From positions 1 to 37,218 of the forward strand of contig CAUJGS010000100.1 of assembly GCA_963170185.1 (NCBI GenBank): 37,218 bases of DNA, written 5' to 3'. Positions 1 through 7,646 of the stretch are shown one piece after another; position 1 is the stretch's first letter, and each line of letters opens with the position of its first letter. The stretch comes from Bdellovibrionota bacterium. GTDB lineage: Bacteria > Bdellovibrionota > Bdellovibrionia > Bdellovibrionales > JAMPXM01. The notes below the pieces were generated by a model. The model made no database searches, was not told the origin of the DNA, and saw nothing but the letters and a program-made list of their open reading frames with translations. The position numbers were made by a program, and so were the translations under genes.

Positions 1-1269
1 CGCGATCGCTTCGACTGGACAGCGCTTGAAGTGCTGGAAGCCGGAAAACCATGGGATGAAGCCGATGGCGATCTCGCCGAAGCCGTGGATTTTTGCCGTT
101 ACTATGCACGCGACATGCGAAAGCTCACAAAAGGGCAAAAGGTTGGAGGTGTGCCTGGCGAAACAAGCCTCTACCACCACAAGCCTCGCGGCGTTGTCGC
201 GGTCATTGCGCCCTGGAACTTCCCTCTGGCCATCATCTGCGGAATGGTTGCAGGTGCGGCTGTCACCGGTAACACGGTCGTCATGAAACCTGCTGAACAA
301 ACCCCTGTCATCGGCGCGTGGCTGATGCGCGCGATTCGCGAAGCCGGCTTCCCTGCAGGTGTCGTGAACCTCGTGCAAGGTATCGGCGAAGAAATTGGCG
401 ATACACTTACGGGTTCACCGATCACGGCGATGATTGCCTTTACCGGATCAAAAAACGTCGGTCTTCACATCATGAAGCAAGCCGCGATCGTGCAACCTGG
501 GCAACGCCATCTTAAAAAGGTCATGGCGGAACTTGGTGGCAAAAACGCGATCATCATCGATAGCGACGCGGATCTCGACGAAGCCATTGGCGGAGTTCTG
601 TACTCGGCCTTTGGTTTCAGCGGACAAAAATGCTCGGCCGCAAGCCGCGTGATTGTGCTCGACGAGATTTACGAACGCTTCATGCGCCGACTCACGGAGG
701 CGGCAAAAACCGTGAAAGTTCGAGCGGCAAACGAACCGGACGTTTTTGTCGGTCCGGTGATCGACGAAGATGCGCAAAAACGTATTTTAGCCATGATCGA
801 AATGGCAAAAACCGAGGGACGCATCGTCTACCAAGGCGAAGTCCCACAAACGCCCGCAGGTGCCACACCAGGCTACTTCGTGCCGCCGACGATTATCGAA
901 AACGTGAAGCCTGATGCGAGAATCGCGCAAGAAGAGGTCTTTGGACCTGTGCTTGCCGTGATCAAAGCAAAGAATATCGAAGAAGCCATCCAGATCGCCA
1001 ACTCGGTCGAATACGGTCTCACAGGTGGTCTTTACTCGCGAAGCCCCGGAAACATCGAGTACGTGAAGCAGCACTTCGAAGTCGGAAACCTCTATATCAA
1101 CCGCGGATGCACAGGCGCCATGGTCGATCGCCATCCGTTTGGTGGCTTTAAGATGTCAGGTGCGGGTTCAAAAACCGGAGGCCCAGAGTATCTTGTGCAA
1201 TTCATGGAGCCTCGAGTGATCACCGAGAACACACTTCGCCGCGGCTTTGCGCCTGCGGACGATGAGTAG
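1..1269 (+). CDS. L-glutamate gamma-semialdehyde (P5C) dehydrogenase, 3' part
   Basis: The reading frame is open to the window edge, so the N-terminus is missing. The visible 422 residues are an aldehyde dehydrogenase that should oxidise glutamate-gamma-semialdehyde (from proline or arginine breakdown) to glutamate with NAD. The catalytic cysteine is in GQKCSAASR (codon 631-633) and the general-base glutamate in AELGGKN (codon 529-531). The C-terminal blocks NLYINRGCTGAMVDRHPFGG, GSKTGGPEYL and TENTLRRGF are characteristic of the P5C dehydrogenase branch (PutA C-terminal domain, RocA/PruA) rather than of general aldehyde dehydrogenases. Whether this is a stand-alone enzyme or the C-terminal half of a bifunctional proline dehydrogenase cannot be decided because the 5' end lies outside. 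A GTG at 31 is internal to the domain and is not the real start. The GH3-family gene follows after 14 bases, probably on the same transcript. Confidence 0.92.
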   Translation, partial: RDRFDWTALEVLEAGKPWDEADGDLAEAVDFCRYYARDMRKLTKGQKVGGVPGETSLYHHKPRGVVAVIAPWNFPLAIICGMVAGAAVTGNTVVMKPAEQTPVIGAWLMRAIREAGFPAGVVNLVQGIGEEIGDTLTGSPITAMIAFTGSKNVGLHIMKQAAIVQPGQRHLKKVMAELGGKNAIIIDSDADLDEAIGGVLYSAFGFSGQKCSAASRVIVLDEIYERFMRRLTEAAKTVKVRAANEPDVFVGPVIDEDAQKRILAMIEMAKTEGRIVYQGEVPQTPAGATPGYFVPPTIIENVKPDARIAQEEVFGPVLAVIKAKNIEEAIQIANSVEYGLTGGLYSRSPGNIEYVKQHFEVGNLYINRGCTGAMVDRHPFGGFKMSGAGSKTGGPEYLVQFMEPRVITENTLRRGFAPADDE

Positions 1270-1283
1270 GAACGAAAGGCGAG

Positions 1284-3095
1284 ATGTCGGAGAGCGTGAC
1301 CCCAAGCAGTTCTGAGAGCGACGTGTTCAAATCGGCCAAAACAACCGACTTGGGCCTAACTCAAACTCGTCAGCTTCAGGTCCGCACGACATCTCGTTTG
1401 GCGGCTAAGGCTTTCGCCAAAACGCTCGCCAAAAGTGTTTTTCGAAAAGTCACACACTCGGCCTACACGGCTTCGCTTTTAGCCCCGCGCCGAGCTTTCG
1501 CAAAACGCCTCACCAATCCCGAACGCGCCTCAGGCCTGAAGCTAAAATCCATCTTGTCGCGCAACACGGAGACCGAATTCGGACGCGACCATCGTTTCGA
1601 GAGAATCGACTCCATCGCCGAGTTTCAAGCACGCGTGCCGATTCGTAACTTCGACGAACTCGCCCCCTACATCAGTCGTGCCGCCGACGGCCGACCAGGC
1701 GTACTCACGCGAGAAGACGTCGTGGCGTTTGAACGAACCAGCGGGTCATCTAGCTTTTCCAAACTCATTCCCTACACTCGCGGATTTTTAAACGAACTCG
1801 AAACCGCGACCTCCGCATGGCTCGGCGATATGATTCTTCGCCACCCACAGCTTCTTGGTAAGCGCAGCTATTGGTCGCTTTCGCCAGTCGTTCGCCGTGG
1901 CTCACGCGCAACCCATGGTGGAATTCCCATCGGTATGGAGTCGGACCTCGAGTACTTTAACCCGGTGATCCGCGCCATGCTCTCGGCCTTGATGGTCAAA
2001 CCTCGCATGGGCCATGTCGCCACCGATGATCTTGAAACTCGCATGCGCGAGTGGCGACTGGAAACAGCGGCGGCGTTGCTTGAAGCAAAAGACCTAGGCT
2101 TGATCTCGATTTGGTCACCGACATTTTTATTCCCAATTTTTGAAACCATCGACCGCCAATGGGATGCTGTTTTGCCGTTGATCGAAAATCGAAAGCGTCG
2201 CCTCGAACTCGACGCCATTCGAGACACGATGGAGCCAAGCGAAAATGAACAAGCGTTCTACTCGCGCGTTTGGCCCAATCTCTCGGTCTTAAGCAGCTGG
2301 ACCGATGGCCCTTCGCACGACCCCGCGATGCGCCTGGAAGACCTTTTGCCGGTTCATACGGAAATCGAAGGCAAAGGGCTTCTTGCCACCGAAGGTGTCG
2401 TCACGATCCCGTTTTCGGGCTCGCCTGATCCTGTCATCGCTGTCGGGAGCCACTTCCTAGAGTTCATCGATCTCGAACGTCCGCAGGCCCGTCCAAGACT
2501 TCCTCACGAATTGAAAACCGGAGGCCTTTACTCGCCGCTGCTAACGACATCCGGCGGACTCTATCGCTATCACCTTCGTGACATGCTCTACTGCACAGGC
2601 AGAAACCGCGGCACACCGACGTTGCGCTTTCGCGGACGCATCGACAAAACTAGCGATTTGTGTGGCGAGAAGCTGGACGCCGCCCAGGTTGAACGAGCCT
2701 TTGAAATCGCCGCCAGTATCACGGGCTTCCGCCCGGATTTCTTTTTGCTCTCGCCGGAATTCGACGGACCGTTTCGCTACCGCGCGTTTCTTGAAATCGC
2801 GTCCAAAAACGGTGACTCGCGGCCTCGTCACGAGGTGCAGCGTTTTCTTGAAGCCTTCGAGAGAGCGCTTAAGGAAAACCCTCACTATGCCTACGCACTT
2901 GACCTCAAACAGCTTTCACCTATCGAAGGCACCTTGATCGAGCGTGGGATCGAAATTTGGGAAAAACATATGCTGGCTCAAGGTCACCGCCTTGGCGATC
3001 TCAAGCTCGCCAAACTCGATTCGAAATACAACTGGCGTGAGATTTTCGCCGGCGGCACAAAAGCCGATCTCTCGCAGCGCGAGTCTTCGCACTAA
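1284..3095 (+). CDS. GH3 auxin-responsive promoter family protein (acyl-adenylating amidosynthetase-like)
   Basis: A 603-residue protein, the usual length for bacterial GH3 proteins. GH3 enzymes belong to the ANL adenylation superfamily; plant members adenylate a carboxylic acid and conjugate it to an amino acid. Visible features are the phosphate-binding motif ERTSGSSSFSK (about residues 150-160), the family start region NTETEFGRDHRF (about 94-105), the second ATP-site motif LYRYHLRD (about 425-435) and a C-terminal domain containing FRGRIDKTSDLCGEKL. The first 60 or so residues are low in family resemblance and Ser/Thr/Ala rich. The ATG at 1284 is preceded by GAAAGGCGAG and lies 14 bases after the P5C dehydrogenase stop, suggesting cotranscription. 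The substrate cannot be read from sequence. The stop is one base from the convergent stop of the next gene. Confidence 0.85.
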   Translation: MSESVTPSSSESDVFKSAKTTDLGLTQTRQLQVRTTSRLAAKAFAKTLAKSVFRKVTHSAYTASLLAPRRAFAKRLTNPERASGLKLKSILSRNTETEFGRDHRFERIDSIAEFQARVPIRNFDELAPYISRAADGRPGVLTREDVVAFERTSGSSSFSKLIPYTRGFLNELETATSAWLGDMILRHPQLLGKRSYWSLSPVVRRGSRATHGGIPIGMESDLEYFNPVIRAMLSALMVKPRMGHVATDDLETRMREWRLETAAALLEAKDLGLISIWSPTFLFPIFETIDRQWDAVLPLIENRKRRLELDAIRDTMEPSENEQAFYSRVWPNLSVLSSWTDGPSHDPAMRLEDLLPVHTEIEGKGLLATEGVVTIPFSGSPDPVIAVGSHFLEFIDLERPQARPRLPHELKTGGLYSPLLTTSGGLYRYHLRDMLYCTGRNRGTPTLRFRGRIDKTSDLCGEKLDAAQVERAFEIAASITGFRPDFFLLSPEFDGPFRYRAFLEIASKNGDSRPRHEVQRFLEAFERALKENPHYAYALDLKQLSPIEGTLIERGIEIWEKHMLAQGHRLGDLKLAKLDSKYNWREIFAGGTKADLSQRESSH

Positions 3096-3096
3096 T

Positions 3097-4530
3097 CTAG
3101 AAGTCCCAAACTCCGTAGAGTTCGCCCTTGATTCCGTAGTAGAGATTCACCGAACCGTCTTTCACCGTCATAAATCCATAGTTCGTGGCCTGCACGAACT
3201 CGATCTCGTCTTGAACAGGAATCTCGACGGGAGTCGATCCAAATCCGACGGCGAAACCAGCGGCTCCCCAACAAAAAACCTTACCAAGCGCATTTCGCGC
3301 GCACGAGTTATAAACTCCGGCACTAATCTGCCTCACGCCAGCGAGAACCAGAACTTCAACAGGCGAAGGGGAATTTACCGTCGTGCCGTCGCCCAACTGC
3401 CCGTAGCGGTTGTCTCCCCAACAGCTGACCTTACCCGAGTCCAATCGCACGCAGGTGAAGCTCGTACCCGACGAGGTCGTCACCTCAACAGCTCCTGAGA
3501 TTCCTTGAACGTAAACGGGGCTGCGGCTCACGGGCTCCAAGTCGTGTCCAAGCTGACCCGAGCCGTTGTCACCCCAACACACCACCTCGCCACTAGAAAG
3601 CACGGCGCATGCGTGATAGGCGCCGAGGCTGATCTGTGTCGCATCCGCAATTCCAAGAACCTGTTGCGGGCTCGAATAGTTTCTCGCTTCCGTGCCGACA
3701 CCGACAAGACCAAGCGAGTTGTCACCCCAACACCAGACCGTGCCGTCGTTCTTTAGCGCACACGCCGCGTACGAACCCGTCACGACATCTTTCACATCGG
3801 TCAGTCCTGGCACTTCCAAAGCCGCAAGACTGAGCGCCGGCTGATCAGAACCCAGCTGTCCAAGGTTATTGCTTCCCCAGCATTTCACCTTTCGATCGGT
3901 CATCACCGCGCAGCCATAGTACTGCGCATTGGAAACTTTGACGGCGCCGGCCGAGCCCTCGATTTCGACGGTCTCAAACGACCTCGCAGGCGGAACCGGG
4001 TAAAGGCTGAAAAAGAAATTCCCCGAACAGCGCACGGTGCGGTTTGGTTCGACGACCGCACAGCTCATCGCGCCTTCTCGACTGGAATACGAGGTCGCAC
4101 GATACTTCGGACCAACCGTGAGGTCGATCTCGTAGGTGCCGACTTTCCCGTCACCTTGGCTGCGCGCCGTCACGGTGAACGTACGCTTCGCGAAGTTGAA
4201 TCCCGCACGCCCTGAAATCACGCCGGTCGTAGAAGAAATCGAAAGCCCCGTCGGGAGTTCGGGCTCGATCGACCAGCTAAATGGGCCAGAGGCAGACACC
4301 TCGGGGCTCGCCGCCAAAACCGCCGCTGGAACATCCGTCGCAAAATCCGCAGAGTGCAAGAACGTGTACGAAGACTGCGCGTAACTGACGTGAAGGTCGT
4401 CGCCCCCAAGCGTTCCGTTGCTTTCGCTAAGACCGACAAACGCAGGCCCCGAACAGTTTTGATAGCCAAGCAAAATCGCAAACGCAAAAACGACGAGGTT
4501 TACTGGCTTGTACCAGTTTGTTCCTCGCAT
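3097..4530 (-). CDS. Lipoprotein with Ig-like domain and RCC1-type repeats
   Basis: 477 residues from the ATG at 4530, chosen because GAGGA lies just upstream and a lipoprotein signal follows at once (charged start, hydrophobic stretch, then GYQNCS with the presumed lipidated Cys at about residue 26). In-frame starts at 4623 and 4593 would put 20-31 polar residues before the signal and lack a ribosome site. After a short linker comes an immunoglobulin-like putative Ig domain (FSWSIEPELPTGLSI, TTGVISG). The rest holds about five RCC1-type repeats with the pattern C-A-x-x-x-x-G-x-V-x-C-W-G-D-N-x-x-G-Q-L-G, which should fold as a beta propeller. Paired cysteines in each repeat may form disulfides, consistent with an exposed location. 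Likely a surface adhesin or binding protein; the ligand is unknown. Confidence 0.85.
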   Translation of the reverse strand: MRGTNWYKPVNLVVFAFAILLGYQNCSGPAFVGLSESNGTLGGDDLHVSYAQSSYTFLHSADFATDVPAAVLAASPEVSASGPFSWSIEPELPTGLSISSTTGVISGRAGFNFAKRTFTVTARSQGDGKVGTYEIDLTVGPKYRATSYSSREGAMSCAVVEPNRTVRCSGNFFFSLYPVPPARSFETVEIEGSAGAVKVSNAQYYGCAVMTDRKVKCWGSNNLGQLGSDQPALSLAALEVPGLTDVKDVVTGSYAACALKNDGTVWCWGDNSLGLVGVGTEARNYSSPQQVLGIADATQISLGAYHACAVLSSGEVVCWGDNGSGQLGHDLEPVSRSPVYVQGISGAVEVTTSSGTSFTCVRLDSGKVSCWGDNRYGQLGDGTTVNSPSPVEVLVLAGVRQISAGVYNSCARNALGKVFCWGAAGFAVGFGSTPVEIPVQDEIEFVQATNYGFMTVKDGSVNLYYGIKGELYGVWDF

Positions 4531-4861
4531 CTGTCCTCGGCTTGCGCCTCGAACACAGTCGTCATTTTCACCGTTGGTTTTGCTTCCGCTCATATAGGTA
4601 TTTCGGCACATCCGGACATTCACTTAGGTATAGAAAAAGAAGTTTTGAGGACCTATCTTATGAAACGCTTCCAGCAAGAAACGGTCGCCCCGTTCTGAGA
4701 CAGTTACGATTTCACAACTCTTCCAACGCTCGACACTTTAAATGAACTAGGACCTCCGACCAGGCGAGGCCACCGAGGAGTGTTTTCAAAACGAAAACAC
4801 TTAATGGCTGTAAGCCGCTTCAAATTTGACGAATGGGTCGGAACAAGATCAAAACGGCTGC
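4531..4861. other. Divergent intergenic region
   Basis: 331 bases between the start of the RCC1 lipoprotein (-) and the start of the TIGR02147 gene (+). It should carry promoters for both. The clear structural element is the palindrome at 4779-4801. The open frames crossing this stretch show no protein-like composition, and I could not assign -35/-10 boxes with confidence. Confidence 0.6.
4779..4801. promoter_or_regulatory. Palindrome upstream of the TIGR02147 gene
   Basis: Perfect 9-base inverted repeat, AGTGTTTTC then a 5-base spacer AAAAC then GAAAACACT, ending 60 bases before the ATG at 4862. No T-run follows on the + strand, so a terminator is unlikely. The core GTTTTC-AAAA-N-GAAAAC recurs at 6452-6480 after the next gene, which suggests a protein binding site, possibly for the TIGR02147 protein itself. 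That role is inference. Confidence 0.5.
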
Positions 4862-5617
4862 ATGGAAGTTCATCAGTCGATACTCGTGAACCATTTAGCC
4901 AGCCGCAAGCGGAGAAACTCACAGTTCTCGCTTCGCTCGTTTGCCAAGGTCTTGGAGATCAGCCCAGGGCAGCTTTCAAACCTTATGCGTGGGAAGAAGA
5001 ATCTCACCACCAAACAGGCTGTCAAAATCATCGAGAAGCTCAATCTTAGCGAAGAAGAATCCATGGATCTCATCCGTGGCCTTCACCCCAAACTGAAAAA
5101 CATCGCTCATGACATTCAAGACGAACACATCCTGGCCGATGACGAGTTCAAACTGATCTCGAACTGGCATCATTTCGCGATCTTGAGCTTGGCCAACGTT
5201 CGCGGGAACCAGGCTTCACCAAGCTGGATTTCCACTCGCATCGGCATCGATCCGCTCTCCGCGCAGCTGGCTCTCGAACGTCTGCTTCGCCTGAAAATGA
5301 TCGAAATCAAAAATGGAAAATTTCGTCAAATCACGAGACCTCTCAACACGAAAAGCGATATCCCATCGCGAGTCATCCGTGACTACCACCAACAAAACCT
5401 GCGACTTGCATCCGAAAAGCTCGAATCAGTTCCGGTGGACTTGCGAGAGTTCTCGGCCATCACGATGGCCGTCGATCCCAAAAAAATGAGCAAAGCTAAG
5501 AAGATGATCTCGGAGTTTAAACAAAGGCTCTGCAAAGAGCTTGAAACCAAAGACGCAACCGAAGTGTACACGCTTTCCATGCAGCTCTTTCCGCTCACTG
5601 TGCAGGAGGAAAAATGA
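4862..5617 (+). CDS. TIGR02147 family protein (DNA-binding-like regulator)
   Basis: 251 residues from the ATG at 4862. The TTG at 4826 is an in-frame alternative but has no ribosome site, and family members usually begin close to the S-x-R-S-F-A block seen here as FSLRSFAKVLEISPGQLSNL. The N-terminal 70 residues look like a helix-turn-helix (SFAKVLEISPGQLSNLMRGKKNLT). The middle, about 95-160, has a winged-helix-like section (ISNWHHFAILSLANV, LERLLRLKMIEIKNGKF). The C-terminus ends with the family's block of mixed charge and KQRLCKELE. TIGR02147 proteins are abundant in Fibrobacteres and Bdellovibrionota; their function is largely unproven but they resemble transcription factors. The stop overlaps the next start (ATGA), so the secreted protein downstream is translationally coupled and is probably its partner or target. 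Confidence 0.85.
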   Translation: MEVHQSILVNHLASRKRRNSQFSLRSFAKVLEISPGQLSNLMRGKKNLTTKQAVKIIEKLNLSEEESMDLIRGLHPKLKNIAHDIQDEHILADDEFKLISNWHHFAILSLANVRGNQASPSWISTRIGIDPLSAQLALERLLRLKMIEIKNGKFRQITRPLNTKSDIPSRVIRDYHQQNLRLASEKLESVPVDLREFSAITMAVDPKKMSKAKKMISEFKQRLCKELETKDATEVYTLSMQLFPLTVQEEK

Positions 5618-6438
5618 AACTTCTCGCCGCCCTCATACTGGCAATGTCATTGATCATTTCCCTACAAAGTCCCGTCCATGCGGGAAACTCCGTAGGAAAC
5701 GCTGGTGACATCGCAGCGATGGAATTCTCCTGGGTGGCGCGACTTGCCGTCAAACGCCTGAAAGAGGCGGCACTCACAAGCGAACAAATTCGGCAAGTCG
5801 CGGCGATCGAGGCGAAACTCGAAGTCGTCACCATTGTTTCACTTCCAAAGCTCGTTCTTGATGGCAAAGAAGTCGACGCTATCAACTACCCGGAAGAAAA
5901 CCTCATTGAACTCAGTCAAAAGCGTTGGAGCCTTTTTAAAGGCGCGACGGCCATGAGCAGAGTCGGTTTTGCGCTTCACGAATTTCTTTGGGTTGCCGGC
6001 TTCAACGACAAGCAGTTTGATCTCTCAAAAGCTCTTGTCGACAAAATCCGCGATGAACGCTTCGCCGACGTGGCATTTGAAGAAAGTCTTCTAAACTCGC
6101 TTTGGACACTGCAATGGGATCTCCATAACGCAAGCCTTCGCCCGCTCCCATCGGAGAGAAAAAAAGACGATACAAAATCCTACTGCTTCTTTGCCGGAAG
6201 AATTCGCGGTCAGATTTTGACCATGGACCTCTTCATCACACACACCTCCAACGCCAAGGTTTCCAAGAAAAACTCGGAGGCCTTAAAACGCATGGACGAA
6301 GCGTCTCGCAATATCGAACGCCATTGCCAGCAAGATTCAAAAAATCCGGCGATCTTAAATGAACTCAAATACAGCGTCGTAAAAGCCAATGAGGCGATCG
6401 ACGAATTAATCAATGCAATTTCCTCTTCCTCGAAATAG
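5614..6438 (+). CDS. Secreted protein of unknown function, coupled to TIGR02147
   Basis: 274 residues with a clear Sec signal peptide (MKLLAALILAMSLIIS, cleavage expected after PVHA near residue 23). A strong AGGAGG lies just before the ATG, which overlaps the upstream stop by four bases. The mature part is mainly helical and charged. It contains a stretch SRVGFALHEFLWVAGFNDKQFDLSKAL (two pieces, about residues 114-141) with an H-E pair, HEFLW, that could bind a metal, though no HExxH motif is present. Two cysteines occur, SYCFFAG and ERHCQQD, about 105 residues apart at around 190 and 230. I do not recognise the family. Genes that follow a TIGR02147 gene this tightly in Bdellovibrio-type genomes are often small exported proteins, so a periplasmic partner is plausible. 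Confidence 0.8.
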   Translation: MKLLAALILAMSLIISLQSPVHAGNSVGNAGDIAAMEFSWVARLAVKRLKEAALTSEQIRQVAAIEAKLEVVTIVSLPKLVLDGKEVDAINYPEENLIELSQKRWSLFKGATAMSRVGFALHEFLWVAGFNDKQFDLSKALVDKIRDERFADVAFEESLLNSLWTLQWDLHNASLRPLPSERKKDDTKSYCFFAGRIRGQILTMDLFITHTSNAKVSKKNSEALKRMDEASRNIERHCQQDSKNPAILNELKYSVVKANEAIDELINAISSSSK

Positions 6439-6451
6439 CCGCCTTTAAAAA

Positions 6452-6480
6452 GAATCCGTTTTCAAAAAGAAAACGGATTC
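6452..6480. promoter_or_regulatory. 12-base inverted repeat after the TIGR02147 cassette
   Basis: Perfect arms GAATCCGTTTTC and GAAAACGGATTC around a 5-base A spacer, 13 bases past the stop of the secreted-protein gene and about 116 bases before the cytochrome start at 6597. The hairpin would be stable in RNA, but there is no T-run on the + strand, so a canonical terminator is not supported. Its core matches the palindrome at 4779-4801, so it may be an operator for the downstream gene, a terminator of unusual type, or both. Confidence 0.5.
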
Positions 6481-6554
6481 ATGACAAAACCCAAGTGAAT
6501 TCAAGGAAATCCTTGCTCAGAGCTGGTCTTGGACCTGTCTCAAGCTAGCACTTG

Positions 6555-6591
6555 CTCCACCGATTAGGGTTCTTGACCCTTAAAGGTGGAG
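6555..6591 (+). promoter_or_regulatory. RNA hairpin sequestering the ribosome binding site
   Basis: The arms CTCCACC (6555-6561) and GGTGGAG (6585-6591) pair perfectly. Inside them AGGGT (6566-6570) and ACCCT (6576-6580) pair around a TCTTG loop, separated by a symmetric 4-base internal loop. The outer 3' arm is the Shine-Dalgarno sequence (GGTGGAGG, 6585-6592) of the gene starting at 6597. If formed, the hairpin would block initiation, so translation could be controlled by temperature, a ligand, a protein or an antisense RNA. The fold is read by eye and not computed. Confidence 0.55.
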
Positions 6592-6596
6592 GATCA

Positions 6597-7646
6597 ATGA
6601 ATCTCAAACGTCGCCTTTCGTGGATCGTTCTAGCCGTTTTGACCGCCCCGCTATATCTGAACTGTTCACCGGGGTTTGAAGTTCTAAACGGTCTTGAATC
6701 AGGTTCTTCGAACCCGCCGCCAGTTCCAGGGCCAAGCTTAAAGAAAGCACTCTATATCGCTCCGGAACAGCCTTTTGATCGTCTCTCTCAGATCACTCTC
6801 ACCAGCATCATCAACGAAAGAGACTACGAAAACTTTTGGGAGTTCGCGCCCAAACACCCGCTTTACTCACACGGCTCAGACAAACGGCGTTGGATCTACC
6901 TCCCCAGTCAAAGCAAGATCAATAATGCCGACCCAGATGGCTGGACGTTCCCGCCTGGTACCGTGCTTCTAAAAGACTTCTCTCTCGACGGAAGACGCAT
7001 CGAAACGCGAGTGTTTGAAAAAATCCTCGATGCCAATGGGTTCGCGGCGTGGCGATCCTCGGTGTATCTCTGGCGAGCCACGCAAACCGACGCCGATCGC
7101 CTAACTGCTCCCGATTTCTACGCTCTACCGGATCTCGAGAAAAACCTCTATGAGGCCGGTCTGGTTGCCGATCGCTATCGCATCGTGCAAACCAATCAGT
7201 GCACACGCTGCCACACCAATTCACCCGATGTCGCCTTAGGCTTCAATCTCCTACAGCTGTCCAACGCTCAGGAACGGCGAAACGCTCTTGTGTTGTCCGA
7301 TATGGGATTGCTCTCGAACACCGTCACGACATTCGAAACCATTCCCGGCTCCGAAGAACAAAAAATGGCAATCGGTTACATACAGACCAACTGTGCTCCT
7401 TGCCACAATGGAAATGGCCCGGGCCCTCACAACTTTCGCCATCGCTCGACAATGAAGACGACCGACGAAGAGGCCATCATCATTTCCGCAAAAGCGTCCG
7501 CGGGGCTCATCACGCCTGGAAATCCGGCCGCAAGCCGTGTGTTCACAAGATTTTCCGGCGGCACGATGCCACCTGGCACTTTGATCAAGGATCCCGTCGG
7601 AGAAAAGCTTCTCTCCGATTGGATTTCGACATTGGTCTTTGAATAA
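6597..7646 (+). CDS. Diheme c-type cytochrome lipoprotein
   Basis: 349 residues from the ATG at 6597, preceded by GGTGGAGG. An earlier in-frame TTG at 6552 is rejected: it lacks a ribosome site and its first codons form the hairpin. The N-terminus is a lipoprotein signal (KRR, hydrophobic run, YLNCSPG with Cys about residue 23). Two CxxCH heme-attachment motifs are present, CTRCH (about 202-206) and CAPCH (about 266-270). The section between residues 60 and 190, with FAPKHPLYSHGSDKRRWIYL, FPPGTVLLKDF and SVYLWRATQTDADRL, matches my recollection of the SO2930-type diheme cytochrome family. It would be an electron carrier on the periplasmic side of a membrane. It ends directly against the convergent rhomboid gene with no spacer. 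Confidence 0.85.
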   Translation: MNLKRRLSWIVLAVLTAPLYLNCSPGFEVLNGLESGSSNPPPVPGPSLKKALYIAPEQPFDRLSQITLTSIINERDYENFWEFAPKHPLYSHGSDKRRWIYLPSQSKINNADPDGWTFPPGTVLLKDFSLDGRRIETRVFEKILDANGFAAWRSSVYLWRATQTDADRLTAPDFYALPDLEKNLYEAGLVADRYRIVQTNQCTRCHTNSPDVALGFNLLQLSNAQERRNALVLSDMGLLSNTVTTFETIPGSEEQKMAIGYIQTNCAPCHNGNGPGPHNFRHRSTMKTTDEEAIIISAKASAGLITPGNPAASRVFTRFSGGTMPPGTLIKDPVGEKLLSDWISTLVFE

